Virus record (IMG/VR): IMGVR_UViG_3300032053_000216
Coordinates: 1 to 37,861 of that record
Length of the DNA stretch: 37,861 bases
From: a virus
Strand: one strand, 5' to 3'
Shown here: positions 8,382 to 17,600 of the stretch, one piece after another
Position numbering within the stretch: position 1 is the first letter of the stretch
Layout of the letters: each line of letters begins with the position of its first letter
Notes under the pieces: generated by a model
The model's database searches: none
The model's input: the letters and a program-made list of their open reading frames with translations, nothing else
What the model was told of the DNA's origin: nothing
Position numbers and translations under genes: made by a program

Positions 8382-8731
8382 TGGCTACTATCTGGGAGCT
8401 TACCCAAACCGCATTGACCGCGCTGAGTCTGCCGGTCAGCGCCGGAGACTACCTGGCAGATACGCCAGGCGGCGATCTGCCAGATACCTATCTGGTGCAT
8501 ACGGTTATCGACATCACACCCGAGCAGCATGCCGATGACGCAGAAACGCTGCGCAACTGGCTGGTGCAGGTGAGTGTATATCGCCGGGCAGGCCTGGCTG
8601 GTATGCCCGATGTGATCGGAGCGATGACGGGGGCTGGTTTTCTCTTCGTGGCCGGGCGGCAGCTCGATTACGATATCGAAACCCGGCACCATGGGATCGC
8701 CCTCGATTTCGAATACCTAGAAGAATTGTAA
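8381..8731 (+). CDS. Tail terminator / tail completion protein
   Basis: 116-aa alpha/beta protein between the gp10-like gene and the major tail protein, where the tail terminator (gpU/gp17-like) lies in siphoviruses. It starts MATIWELTQTALTAL and contains DTYLVHTVIDITPEQHADDAETLRNWL, VQVSVYRRAG and a final strand IETRHHGIALDFEYL, matching the mixed sheet with an early helix of this family. It caps the growing tail tube and fixes tail length together with the tape measure. Assigned mainly from order and size. Confidence 0.72.
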   Translation: MATIWELTQTALTALSLPVSAGDYLADTPGGDLPDTYLVHTVIDITPEQHADDAETLRNWLVQVSVYRRAGLAGMPDVIGAMTGAGFLFVAGRQLDYDIETRHHGIALDFEYLEEL

Positions 8732-8742
8732 AGGAGCAAATT

Positions 8743-9660
8743 ATGGCAAACGAAGGTGAGTACAAATCCAAGATCGGCCTCGACAATCTTTACATCGCCG
8801 AGGTCACTGCCGACAGCGCGGCCGCCTATACGGCAGATACCCCCGCCTGGCTGGCGCCCGCGGCTGAAGCCAGCCAGGAGCCGTCCACGGCGTTTCAAAT
8901 CCAATATGCCGACGATCAGCCCTACGATGTGGCCACGAGCGAGGGCGAGACCAAGATCAGCCTAACCATCACCGGGCTGGATCTCGAAACGTTGGCGCTG
9001 ATCACCGGCAAGGTGTTCGACGACACCACCGGGCGCATGTACGATAACGGTGGCATACCGCCGTTCTTCGCCCTGGGCTTCCGCTCGCAGAAGAGCAATG
9101 GCTCTTACCGGTATTACTGGTTCTTGAAGGGCAAGTTCGATATGCCCAAAGAGGCAGTATCTACCCTGGCCGACAAGCCCGATCCCAAGACCTTGCAGCT
9201 CAGCTACACCGCGATCCGCACGGTGTACGAGTTCGTCCTGGGCGGCGGGATTACTGATTCGGTCAAGCGTGTGATCGGTGATGATGACACCGCTGCTTTC
9301 GATGACACCGGCTGGTTCACCCAGGTGCAGGTGCCGGGTGTAGCTACCCCGTCCGCGCTGGCTCTGTCGAGCAGCGTGCCTACGGATCCCGGATCGAACA
9401 TCTCTATCACCGCCAACCAGACGTTGACCTTCAACAACGCCCTGCCAGCGGATGCGGTGAATCACATCATGCTGATCCTGGCATCCGATGCATCGCAAGT
9501 GGCGGGTACGGTTGTGCTGGATGCCACCAAGAAGATCGTTACCATCGATCCGACCGCCAGTCTGACCAACTCGGTGGCCTACATCATCACCTATGCGGTG
9601 ACCGATATCTACGGCAGCACGCTCAAGGGCGCGGTGAATTTCACCACGGTCGCGCTGTAA
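8743..9660 (+). CDS. Major tail (tube) protein with C-terminal Ig-like domain
   Basis: 305-aa tube protein. Residues 1-200 contain the tube domain: KIGLDNLYIAEVTADSA, a long loop, TKISLTITGLDLETLALITG and FFALGFRSQKSNGSYRYYWFLKG, the latter typical of phi13-type/TIGR01603-like major tail proteins. Residues about 205-305 form an Ig-like beta sandwich (SITANQTLTFNNALPADA...DIYGSTLKGAVNFTTVAL), decorating the tail surface. The start at 8743 has AAAGGAG 7 bases upstream. The Ig-like domain is similar to the one on the head-tail connector, and both may bind host-surface or environmental polymers (inference). Confidence 0.88.
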   Translation: MANEGEYKSKIGLDNLYIAEVTADSAAAYTADTPAWLAPAAEASQEPSTAFQIQYADDQPYDVATSEGETKISLTITGLDLETLALITGKVFDDTTGRMYDNGGIPPFFALGFRSQKSNGSYRYYWFLKGKFDMPKEAVSTLADKPDPKTLQLSYTAIRTVYEFVLGGGITDSVKRVIGDDDTAAFDDTGWFTQVQVPGVATPSALALSSSVPTDPGSNISITANQTLTFNNALPADAVNHIMLILASDASQVAGTVVLDATKKIVTIDPTASLTNSVAYIITYAVTDIYGSTLKGAVNFTTVAL

Positions 9661-9682
9661 TCGGAATCAGAATATACAATCG

Positions 9683-9711
9683 GCCTGGCGGGTCCAAAAA
9701 GCCCGCCAGGC
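9683..9711. terminator. Hairpin after the major tail protein gene (attenuator-like)
   Basis: Perfect 10-bp inverted repeat, arms GCCTGGCGGG (9683-9692) and CCCGCCAGGC (9702-9711), with a 9-base loop. Only TAAAAGG follows, so termination would be partial. It lies in the 63-base gap between the abundant tail tube gene and the chaperone gene, where transcript levels usually step down. Confidence 0.55.
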
Positions 9712-9723
9712 TAAAAGGCTACT

Positions 9724-10071
9724 ATGCCCGATCCGATCAAGATCACGTTTTACAACCCCGATGATACGGTCAAGGTTGAATATTCCAAGCTGCGCATTCC
9801 GCTGGGGCTGGTCGATATCGCCCTGGATATGTCCGAGAATCAGGAGCCAAAAAGCGACCGCGAGACGTGGGATTCTATCAAAGCATTCATTGTGGAAATT
9901 TTTGGAGAGCAGTTCACGCTGGATGAGTTGAATAAAGGCGCCGACCTGGGCGACATCATTAGCGTCTTCAATATGATCGTAGCCAAGATCGGCAACGTGT
10001 TGAAGAGTTTCAACCCAAACCCTACCCGGCCGGGGATCCGGCCGATAGCAACCAGCCGCCTTCAAAAGTAA
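9724..10071 (+). CDS. Tail assembly chaperone, short form (gpG-like)
   Basis: 115-aa acidic protein immediately upstream of the tape measure, the position of lambda gpG-type chaperones. It begins MPDPIKITFYNPDDTVK and contains YSKLRIPLGLVDIALDM and FGEQFTLDELNKGADLGDII, similar to the phage tail assembly chaperone family that coats the tape measure before tube polymerisation. A canonical -1 slippery site lies at 10017-10023 near its end, so most ribosomes would make this form and a minority the longer product described separately. Confidence 0.82.
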   Translation: MPDPIKITFYNPDDTVKVEYSKLRIPLGLVDIALDMSENQEPKSDRETWDSIKAFIVEIFGEQFTLDELNKGADLGDIISVFNMIVAKIGNVLKSFNPNPTRPGIRPIATSRLQK

Positions 10072-10253
10072 TGCTGACCGATCTCAAGATTAGCCTGGTC
10101 GAGGTTTTTCATTGGAGCCTGTACGAGATCGACCAGGCGGATTATGCTAGCACTCTCAAATTCATACGCCGCTTTACCGAAACACACGAACAAAAAGTAA
10201 ATCCGGTGTCGGCGCGCAAACAGGCTTTCTGCGATAGTGTTGATTGGCTCTAA
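9724..10253 (+). CDS. Tail assembly chaperone, frameshift fusion (gpGT-like)
   Basis: Predicted 176-aa product: codons 9724-10023 of the gpG-like frame, then a -1 shift and 10023-10253, adding 76 residues starting YPAGDPADSNQPPS and including VFHWSLYEIDQADYASTLKF. The added part is a helical domain that in lambda-like phages links the chaperone to the tail tube protein. The alternative is independent translation from an ATG at 10071 (60 aa, overlapping the gpG stop as TAATG). The slippery heptamer plus hairpin makes the fusion the better reading. Confidence 0.78.
10017..10044 (+). other. Programmed -1 ribosomal frameshift site with downstream hairpin
   Basis: In the frame of the gpG-like gene the sequence reads A AAC CCT (10017-10023), a canonical X XXY YYZ slippery heptamer. 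Three bases downstream a perfect 7-bp GC stem, CGGCCGG (10027-10033) and CCGGCCG (10038-10044) with loop GGAT, can stall ribosomes. Slipping back one base continues into the open frame that ends at 10253. This is the classic arrangement for gpG/gpGT tail chaperones. Confidence 0.85.
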
Positions 10254-10254
10254 T

Positions 10255-10353
10255 ATGGATAACCACTCTCTAGAACAACGTAAAAAGATTTCTGCTGCGC
10301 TAAAAGAATATAACGCCAAAAAGAAAGCGGAGGCTTCTAATGCCATCGGATAA
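10255..10353 (+). CDS. Possible small basic helical peptide
   Basis: 32-aa ORF (MDNHSLEQRKKISAALKEYN...) that starts 1 base after the chaperone stop and overlaps the tape measure start by 14 bases. It is rich in Lys, Ala and Glu and would be a single helix. The sequence before its ATG has no good ribosome site, so it may rely on coupled translation, or it may simply be the leader that carries the tape measure ribosome site. Function unknown. Confidence 0.4.
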   Translation: MDNHSLEQRKKISAALKEYNAKKKAEASNAIG

Positions 10354-13270
10354 TCGTCTCTCTGCTCGCTTCGGAAGCGATACGTCCGATCTAAAAAGTG
10401 GCCTGGCTGAAATTCAGCGTGAGCTCAAAGTTGTTAATAGCGCATTTCAGGCTTCCGCTTCCGTTCTCGGTGACTGGTCGTCCACTTCGGATGGATTAAA
10501 TTTACGCATAAATACATTAAATAAGAGCATCGACTTACAGAAAGAGAAAGTTAATGCCCTACAGGTGGCCTACGAGCAGCAGGTCCAGACGCATGGTGCT
10601 TCATCAGCCGCCGCCCAAAATATGGAAGTGCGATTAAATAACGAAACAGCCACCCTCGGTAAAATGCAGAATGAGCTCAAAGATACCACGGGTGCCTTAA
10701 AGAAGATGGGCGATCAAACGGACCAAGCCGGCAGTCAGGCAAAGGAATCGGGATCGAAATTTCAGGGTTTTGGCCAGATTATCGATAATGTCAAGAACAT
10801 CATCAAGAATGCATCGGTGGTCATCGCCGGCGTAGCGGTGGCCATTAAGAAAGCCCTGGATTTTGGTGAGGAGGGCGCCAAGATTGTTCAGCTCGAGGAA
10901 AGCTACAATTCGCTTATCGAGCGATTGGGAGCATCGACAGACACAATAGATCAGCTCAGCGCGGCCGCACGTGGAACCGTCGATGACAGCGATCTGATGG
11001 CTGCCACACTAAAAATGCTGACTGGCACATCGGAAGAGTTATCGAAAGCGCTGCTCGGAAACGCCCCGGCGCTGATGGAGATTGCCAAAGCCTCGAACAA
11101 GCTCAACCCGACCATGGGGAGCACGCTTGAGCTGTACGAGTCGCTTTCGACCAGCATTAAGAACCTGGCGCCGAAGGGGCTGAAACAGGTCGGCATTGTG
11201 ATCGATAGCACCGCCGCCTATGAAAACTATGCGAGAAGTATTGGCAAGGCAGTTGATGCGTTGACCGAGGAAGAGAAGTCGATGGCGTTGATGAATGCAA
11301 CGCTATTAAAGGGAAAAGACATTCTCGCCCAGGTTGGGGGCAATACTGAATCGGCCACGGATAGATTCGAGCGGGCCAATGTGGCGATCGGGGAGCTCAA
11401 AGAGACGATCCAGGTCGGGTTGATGCCAGTCCTGGGAGATATGGCAACGGGGTTGAATCTCGTTCTTGCGGGCGGTAAAGGCGGCGGCATCGAAGAGACC
11501 ACGTCGAAATGGAAACAATTTATCGATCAGACGAAACAAGGCAGCCAAAGCGCGTTGGACTTCGCGACTGCATACGACCAAAAGATACATGAGGTGTATG
11601 ACAGTATAGACGAGCATGCAAATATTTTTGAAAAGTCTGCTGCCGGGTTGGCGATTTTATTGGGGGGGCAAGAGGGGATGATTAGATCCGATAAGGAGGC
11701 TAAGCAAGTTATCACTCAGCTTGCGTCCTCGTATGACGAATATATCAAGGCGATGGAAAAAGCTGGAATGACCCGGGGGATTGTGAAAAAAGAAGACCAA
11801 TTGCTTACCGAGGCCGAGTTCAATCTCATGAAGGCGATCCAGAATACCGTCACGCAGGTTGAAATCGCCTCGATGTCGTATGATGAGTTCCTGGGAGTGA
11901 TCGAAAAAGCTACAGGGATGAATCTGGATGCATCTGATTCTACCGGTCAGCTGTCAGACACTGTTATCGCGCTGGCTACCCATATATACGATGCGACTCA
12001 TAAACAACAGGATCTCACTACCGCCCAGGCCAATGGCATTAATCCGGCGAATGACTACAACAACGTGATGCGGGACTACGCAAGCATTCTCAATGCCGGT
12101 TCCAACGCCGCTGCTAAATTCCGCGCAGAGCAGGAGAAATTGAATGCAGCCGAAATGATCAATGTCCAGGCCGGGATCTCGGGGCAATTACAGCAGGCAG
12201 TAGGCAGCTACGAGCAGGGCATGGATGAGCTGGTCAAAAAACGCCAGGAGCTGGAAACGAAGATGAGAGGATTGGGGGCTGTCGACTTTCTGCCGGCGTT
12301 GGACGTCAAGAAGATTGCCCAATATCAGTCCCAGTTGACCGGCTTGTGGATTTCTGTCGATGACTTGATTAAGAAAAGGAAAGAACATGAAGATTTCAGC
12401 AAAGCAGAACAGGCCACCTGGGATGAAACGATGGGTAAGGTCGGCGCGCTGCAAAGCAAGATCGAAGATCTAGGCGGCGTACCGTATCTTACCCCCGATC
12501 AACGCAAGGAACTGGAAGATCTGCGCAAGGAATATGGCGAATGTGATGACGAGGCGAGTAAGCTCCAGGATGCGCTCCGCAAAGTCACCAATGAAATGAT
12601 CTTCCAGCAGGCATCTGCAGGCCTGGACGCCAAAGCTACGCTCGAGCTGGGGAGGGCGCTGGGGGTGATCAGCGAGGAAGATTATGCGGTATCCACGGTT
12701 CTGAGCGGCCTGAACAAACAAACGGCCAGCACGGACCCGGGAGCATATGCGGCCCAAGTTAAGGCTATCGCCGATGCGATTGACCGGTTGCACAATAAAA
12801 ACATCGAAGTAACGGTGACGACCATCCAGAAAGAAATAAATTCCGGGGGTGCAAATACATCAGGCGGATCAGGCGCGCCGAATATACCGGGCGGTCCGCA
12901 TGATTATGGATATGCCAAAGGTGGATCCGGCAAGGTGCCGTCTGGATACCCCAACGATTCGTATCCTGTTTGGATGACCAGCGGGGAAGAGTTCACGGTA
13001 ATGCCGTCAGGTTCAAAAGGCCTTGCTAGATCATTGGCCGAGGCGCAACAGGCTATTAATGCGGCCGTAAACGGAATGAACATGACTACCACTGCAAATA
13101 TGACCAGCGCGGGCGGCGCGGGAGCCATGGGCAACACCAATATCACGATTGCGCCGGGCGCCATCGAGGTGTACGCCCTGCCTGGAATGGATGAGGAAAT
13201 GGTAGCTCAGAAAGTGATCGACAAAATGGGCAGTGTGCTGGAAAGATCCCGCTCGAAAGGAGTGCGATGA
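10340..13270 (+). CDS. Tape measure protein
   Basis: 976-aa protein, the longest of the tail module apart from the fibre. GCGGAGG lies 6 bases before the ATG. The N-terminal 130 residues are coiled coil (LNLRINTLNKSIDLQKEKVN, ATLGKMQNELKD). A short hydrophobic stretch, ASVVIAGVAVAIKKALDF, lies at about 160-177, followed by EEGAKIVQLEESYNSLIERL, typical of tape measures near the membrane-interacting part. Further coiled coils at about 600-740 precede a Gly/Pro-rich region (about 830-880) and an Ala-rich end. It sets tail length and is ejected ahead of DNA; at about 0.15 nm per residue the tail would be about 145 nm long. Confidence 0.9.
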   Translation: MPSDNRLSARFGSDTSDLKSGLAEIQRELKVVNSAFQASASVLGDWSSTSDGLNLRINTLNKSIDLQKEKVNALQVAYEQQVQTHGASSAAAQNMEVRLNNETATLGKMQNELKDTTGALKKMGDQTDQAGSQAKESGSKFQGFGQIIDNVKNIIKNASVVIAGVAVAIKKALDFGEEGAKIVQLEESYNSLIERLGASTDTIDQLSAAARGTVDDSDLMAATLKMLTGTSEELSKALLGNAPALMEIAKASNKLNPTMGSTLELYESLSTSIKNLAPKGLKQVGIVIDSTAAYENYARSIGKAVDALTEEEKSMALMNATLLKGKDILAQVGGNTESATDRFERANVAIGELKETIQVGLMPVLGDMATGLNLVLAGGKGGGIEETTSKWKQFIDQTKQGSQSALDFATAYDQKIHEVYDSIDEHANIFEKSAAGLAILLGGQEGMIRSDKEAKQVITQLASSYDEYIKAMEKAGMTRGIVKKEDQLLTEAEFNLMKAIQNTVTQVEIASMSYDEFLGVIEKATGMNLDASDSTGQLSDTVIALATHIYDATHKQQDLTTAQANGINPANDYNNVMRDYASILNAGSNAAAKFRAEQEKLNAAEMINVQAGISGQLQQAVGSYEQGMDELVKKRQELETKMRGLGAVDFLPALDVKKIAQYQSQLTGLWISVDDLIKKRKEHEDFSKAEQATWDETMGKVGALQSKIEDLGGVPYLTPDQRKELEDLRKEYGECDDEASKLQDALRKVTNEMIFQQASAGLDAKATLELGRALGVISEEDYAVSTVLSGLNKQTASTDPGAYAAQVKAIADAIDRLHNKNIEVTVTTIQKEINSGGANTSGGSGAPNIPGGPHDYGYAKGGSGKVPSGYPNDSYPVWMTSGEEFTVMPSGSKGLARSLAEAQQAINAAVNGMNMTTTANMTSAGGAGAMGNTNITIAPGAIEVYALPGMDEEMVAQKVIDKMGSVLERSRSKGVR

Positions 13271-14091
13271 CCTACCGCCTGGTACAGTTCGGATCGACCC
13301 TGTTACCCGACTATAACGAGGAGTTTGACATCGGGCGCGCCGTGACAAAAAAAGCGGCGCTGGACATACCCACCGGCGGGGCGCTGGACCTGTTTGGCGG
13401 GGAGCGCATCCAGCCGGGGGCGCGCACGCTGACCAATACCTGCACCCTGCATAGCACCACCGAATCCGGTTTGATGAATGCTTACCAAACGCTGGCGACG
13501 CTGGTGGGCACGCGGGCGAAGCTCTACCGTAAGCGCATTTCCGACGGGAGCTGGTTTTGGGCCTGGGCGCGCTTTGACAAGCTGACAGCTACGCGTAAGT
13601 ATTCGGGGGGGAGCTCACGTTATTTCCAGGATGTGAGCCTGACTTTCACGGTATTCACGCCGGCCTGGTACAGCATGGACGAGGAGGAGTACTGGATCAG
13701 TGCCGAGGCCGGGGACGAGGACGACCTGACCACCTGCGGGGTCGAGGGCGACTATGTCATGCTAACGCTCGTATTGGGCGGCGATAATCTGCCTCAACCG
13801 AACGTGGTGTTCGAAATCCTGGCAACGTCCATGTTTACCCACGTGGAGGTGGTGAACACCACCAATGGATATATCTGGTTATATGATGGCACGGTACACA
13901 TCGGAGAAACCCTGGTGGTGGACTGCGGCGAGATGAGCGTGCTAAATAACGGCGTGGACGATTACGCCCATTTCTACCCGCCCTCCGATAGGGAGCGCTG
14001 GTTCGAACTACAACCAAACAACAACAGAGTGTCGATCGCCGTCGACGGTGACGCAGACATTTACATTCATTTTCTTGGCGCGCTGGCTTGA
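13267..14091 (+). CDS. Distal tail protein (Dit-like)
   Basis: 274-aa beta-rich protein overlapping the tape measure stop by 4 bases (ATGA). It begins YRLVQFGSTLLPDYNEEFDIG and has a first domain to about residue 130 with ALDLFGGERIQPGARTLTNT and KLYRKRISDGSWFWAWARFD, resembling the N-terminal ring domain of Dit proteins, then a galectin-like C-terminal domain (about 150-274). Dit forms the hexameric hub at the tail tip that joins the tube to the tail-tip protein. The call rests on position and domain layout. Confidence 0.7.
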   Translation: MTYRLVQFGSTLLPDYNEEFDIGRAVTKKAALDIPTGGALDLFGGERIQPGARTLTNTCTLHSTTESGLMNAYQTLATLVGTRAKLYRKRISDGSWFWAWARFDKLTATRKYSGGSSRYFQDVSLTFTVFTPAWYSMDEEEYWISAEAGDEDDLTTCGVEGDYVMLTLVLGGDNLPQPNVVFEILATSMFTHVEVVNTTNGYIWLYDGTVHIGETLVVDCGEMSVLNNGVDDYAHFYPPSDRERWFELQPNNNRVSIAVDGDADIYIHFLGALA

Positions 14092-14112
14092 CCGCCCGCG
14101 TAGGAGGCACAT

Positions 14113-14622
14113 ATGGCATACGGAGAAGCTTTACCCGAGGATGTTGACAGTAAAAAGTTTGTAGGAGCTCTGGATAGTGTGGATGGGACGAATGTGTTTG
14201 TAGCCGTGCGTGGCTTTAATCTGCGCGCACAGAACGGTGAGAATGTCACCGATTTATGTGTCAATGTGACCAATGCAACAATCGCGGCCGGACCCGATCT
14301 GAGCCGATTCGAGGACAACGATGCTGTAACCGATCAGATCATCACGGTTGGCGAAACCCACGTGCATATTGGCTCGCTGGATGGTGATACCACCCACGTG
14401 CTGATCTCGGTCGATAAAGGCGAGATCCGTTACCGCACGGATGGCGTAGATCCAACCTTGTACGTTGGTCACCGGCTGGAGCCGCGTAACTCGGTGGTGT
14501 GGACAAAACTACGCGCCAGCAGCGCCAGTTTCATCCGCGGGTATTACAGTACACTGGATCCTATCATCCACGTGACCGAGCTGATCGAGATCGGCATGCT
14601 AACGTTTACAGCGCCGGCCTGA
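14113..14622 (+). CDS. Minor tail protein of unknown function
   Basis: 169-aa beta-rich protein between the Dit-like and tail-tip genes. AGGAGG (14101-14106) sits 6 bases before the ATG. Noted segments: KKFVGALDSVDGTNVFVAVR, DQIITVGETHVHIGSLDGDT, GEIRYRTDGVDPTLYVGHRL. The repeated short strands and lack of helices or catalytic motifs suggest a structural component of the tail tip, perhaps a carbohydrate-binding or fibre-anchor domain. It ends one base before the next gene's start region. No family recognised. Confidence 0.6.
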   Translation: MAYGEALPEDVDSKKFVGALDSVDGTNVFVAVRGFNLRAQNGENVTDLCVNVTNATIAAGPDLSRFEDNDAVTDQIITVGETHVHIGSLDGDTTHVLISVDKGEIRYRTDGVDPTLYVGHRLEPRNSVVWTKLRASSASFIRGYYSTLDPIIHVTELIEIGMLTFTAPA

Positions 14623-14623
14623 C

Positions 14624-17600
14624 ATGAACTGGTGGATAGACATCGAGCTGCCTGACGGCAGCAAAGCAGGACCCGGCCCGCTGCGCTCAGCCACGGCTTT
14701 CGAGGTCACGCGTCGGTTGGATGCGGCGGGTAAGTTCAAACTGAAGGCCAGCCTGAGTGAGCCACGCGCCTCCATGGTACAGGCCAAGCGAAGGGCGCGC
14801 TGCTGGGGGCTTATAACTGAGGTAGTTACCGACCTGGGAGCGGGAATCATCGATAAGATCGGCGTAGACACCGATCTAACCCTGGATATCTCGGGAGATG
14901 ACCTGCTGCGCGAGCTGACCTATCACCAGGTGGGGCGGCTGCTCGTGGGCGCCAGCGGGGCGCCGTCCACTACCGGACCCGCCCAGATTGCAGCATTGTT
15001 TCCTACTGGTTGGAGTCTGGATGTGGCCAACGGCCACGATGCAACTATCAAGGCCATCCATCACCGATTCGAAGGCGAGAGCTGTCTGGCGGCGTTGTGC
15101 AAATTGGCGGAGATCACCGGCGAGCATTTCCGGCTGGGGATAGGCCGCACGGTGATCTGGATGCAGAACGATCGGCCCATCTCGGGGGTGAGGGCCATCC
15201 AGGGTGGGGAGAGTATTGCTCTGGAGTCGAATCTCAACGTGTGCGTGATCACCGACCTACAAGAGGAGCAAGATAGTTACGATTGCCTGATCGGGCGCCT
15301 ATATGCCTATGGAATCGGAAATGGCGACGCTCGCATTACACTATCGGGTATCACCATCGGCGTGACCGGCTGGACTATCGGCAACGATACCAAGGGGTAT
15401 TACCTCCAACACACGGACACCTGGTCGGCATATGGCATCGAGCGCTACACCTCATTCAAGGACATCTCCGACGGCGAGACGCTGATGGAAGCGGCCTACG
15501 AATGGATGGTGGACCGCCTGGCGCTGCAAGCGGCCTACAAGATATCCATAGCCAAGCTGGACCGGACGATCCCAGTCGGATCGACCCTCCGCGTGATCTA
15601 TCGGCGGATCCTGGATAGGGTTACGGTCCTGGACATCGACGCCGATCTGGTCGTGCTGGAGACCACCACGAAATTAGACGCCGATGGGCTGCGCACCACC
15701 GCGTTGAAGGTAGCCACGGTGGACGTGTGGCCGGATAATGACACGTCGGCCATGGTGGATGGACTTGGGCAATCGCAGAAGTTTTACACCCACGACCAAG
15801 ATTTCGGTAAAGGAACGACCGCTGAGTTCCTTGTGCTCGCGGCTAGCACTTCTCTGCCGAATGAACGCATCTTCACTCCCGACGCGACCCTGACAACTGT
15901 TGATGACGGGGCGGGCGGAGCTTATCACATTGGGGTGAATGCTTCAGGCATAGGTAGTATTATTGCCAGCGCCTTTGGCGATATCATTTTGTTTAATCCC
16001 GGAGACGTTCCTGTATTTTATGACAACACGTCTACCGGCTTTGATGCAGCCCTGACAGCCGCGGCAACCGGCGCCTACATTCATGTTCCAGCGGGTGAGA
16101 TAACCGGAGTCCATTCGATTCCCGCAGATGTCACCGTAGGCGGTCATGGTTTGGCAACTATCTTCAGTGGGGCTTTGACCTGTGCCGGCTTTTTGGTAAA
16201 CGTACAGTGTGAGGCTGATATTATCCTGTCTGGTGATGGCGCGTATTTCATCTTTAATCCGGACGGAGATACCCTGACATCGCACAACTTCTTAGTGGGT
16301 GGAAATGCCGAGACCGTACCGGTCCAAAAAGGCACCATCATTGCTGGTGCAAATGAAGATGCCGCCATACATTATCGCAGCGAGACAGGTGGAGTCACCA
16401 GTGTGGTGCTGACTTATGTCTCCCAAAATTATCTCGTAGTTGATTATGCTAACGTGTATGTTGATGATAATGTGCCTGCACAACCGGCTGCCGATGCAAC
16501 GGGCGCTCCTAGTGCTCCTTTAGTGTGTCGAATTAACCCTGGCCAGTTACCAGCCGGTTTTGTTATCACGGGGTTTGCGGTAAACACTAAAGTCAAATGC
16601 CACACCTCCGGTGCGGACGAATGCAGAGATTATGAGATCCAGTTTGTCAATGGCGTAGATGCAGTTATCTCTGATAATAAGGCTACACTCGTTACATGGC
16701 CGTGGGGTGTGTACGAATACCGTGTGTACGGTAGTGCAGTGGATGACTGGAATATTGTTGGTTTGACAACCGCACTTGTCAACTCAGGCGACCTGGCATT
16801 TTGGCTGACTTTGCATAAAGACCCTCTCGTTGGGGGACTGTGGGTACAAGGTCACGTAGATTACATTGAGATCGAGATATTTGGGGATGCGCCGCTTGAA
16901 TATGTGGCGGGGTTGGATGTGACAGAAACTACATGGGCGGTAGAACCTGGAGATACTCTGACAGGAGCTGGGTTAGAGTTTAACGGTGTAACAGGGACAC
17001 TCAAAATACCGGCAACTGCACCGGAACCACCCTTAACTGTAGCATCAACGGTAATGATCGCAAGTCTCAATGCTGATCTCCTTGATGGTCAACATGCTGC
17101 CGCATTCCAAACCGCTTTGTCATTTCCATTGGCTGCAAGTCTGGGTGGTACTGGGGTAGCGGGAGGTGCAGGTTGTACTCTAACCCTGCCCAACGCTGCT
17201 ACAACAATCACGGTTGGAGGGACGATAGCCCTGGGTGGTTTTACCCTGACCATCCCGGCTACGGGTACGGCAGCTATTGGGGCTGGTACTCTTTCTTCAA
17301 CTTCTACCAACAACGTTACAGGCGCGACACACACTCACGCAATAACTGTTTCACCCACTTTGCTAGGCAACGGGACTGCGCAGTATCAAGTTATCGTGAC
17401 AGGGGCAAATCCATACGTCCCTGTTTATTCTGGTTTCCTGTTGGACGGGACGACGGGCGGCAAGACTGTATTCCTTGTAACCAATGCAAAGGTTCTTACT
17501 TTTACCGCAACGGATACGAGCGGGATCACGTTCACCGGAGCGGCGGTACTGACAGTTCCGGCTACTGGTACAGCAGCACTACTCAACCAGGCCAACAGTT

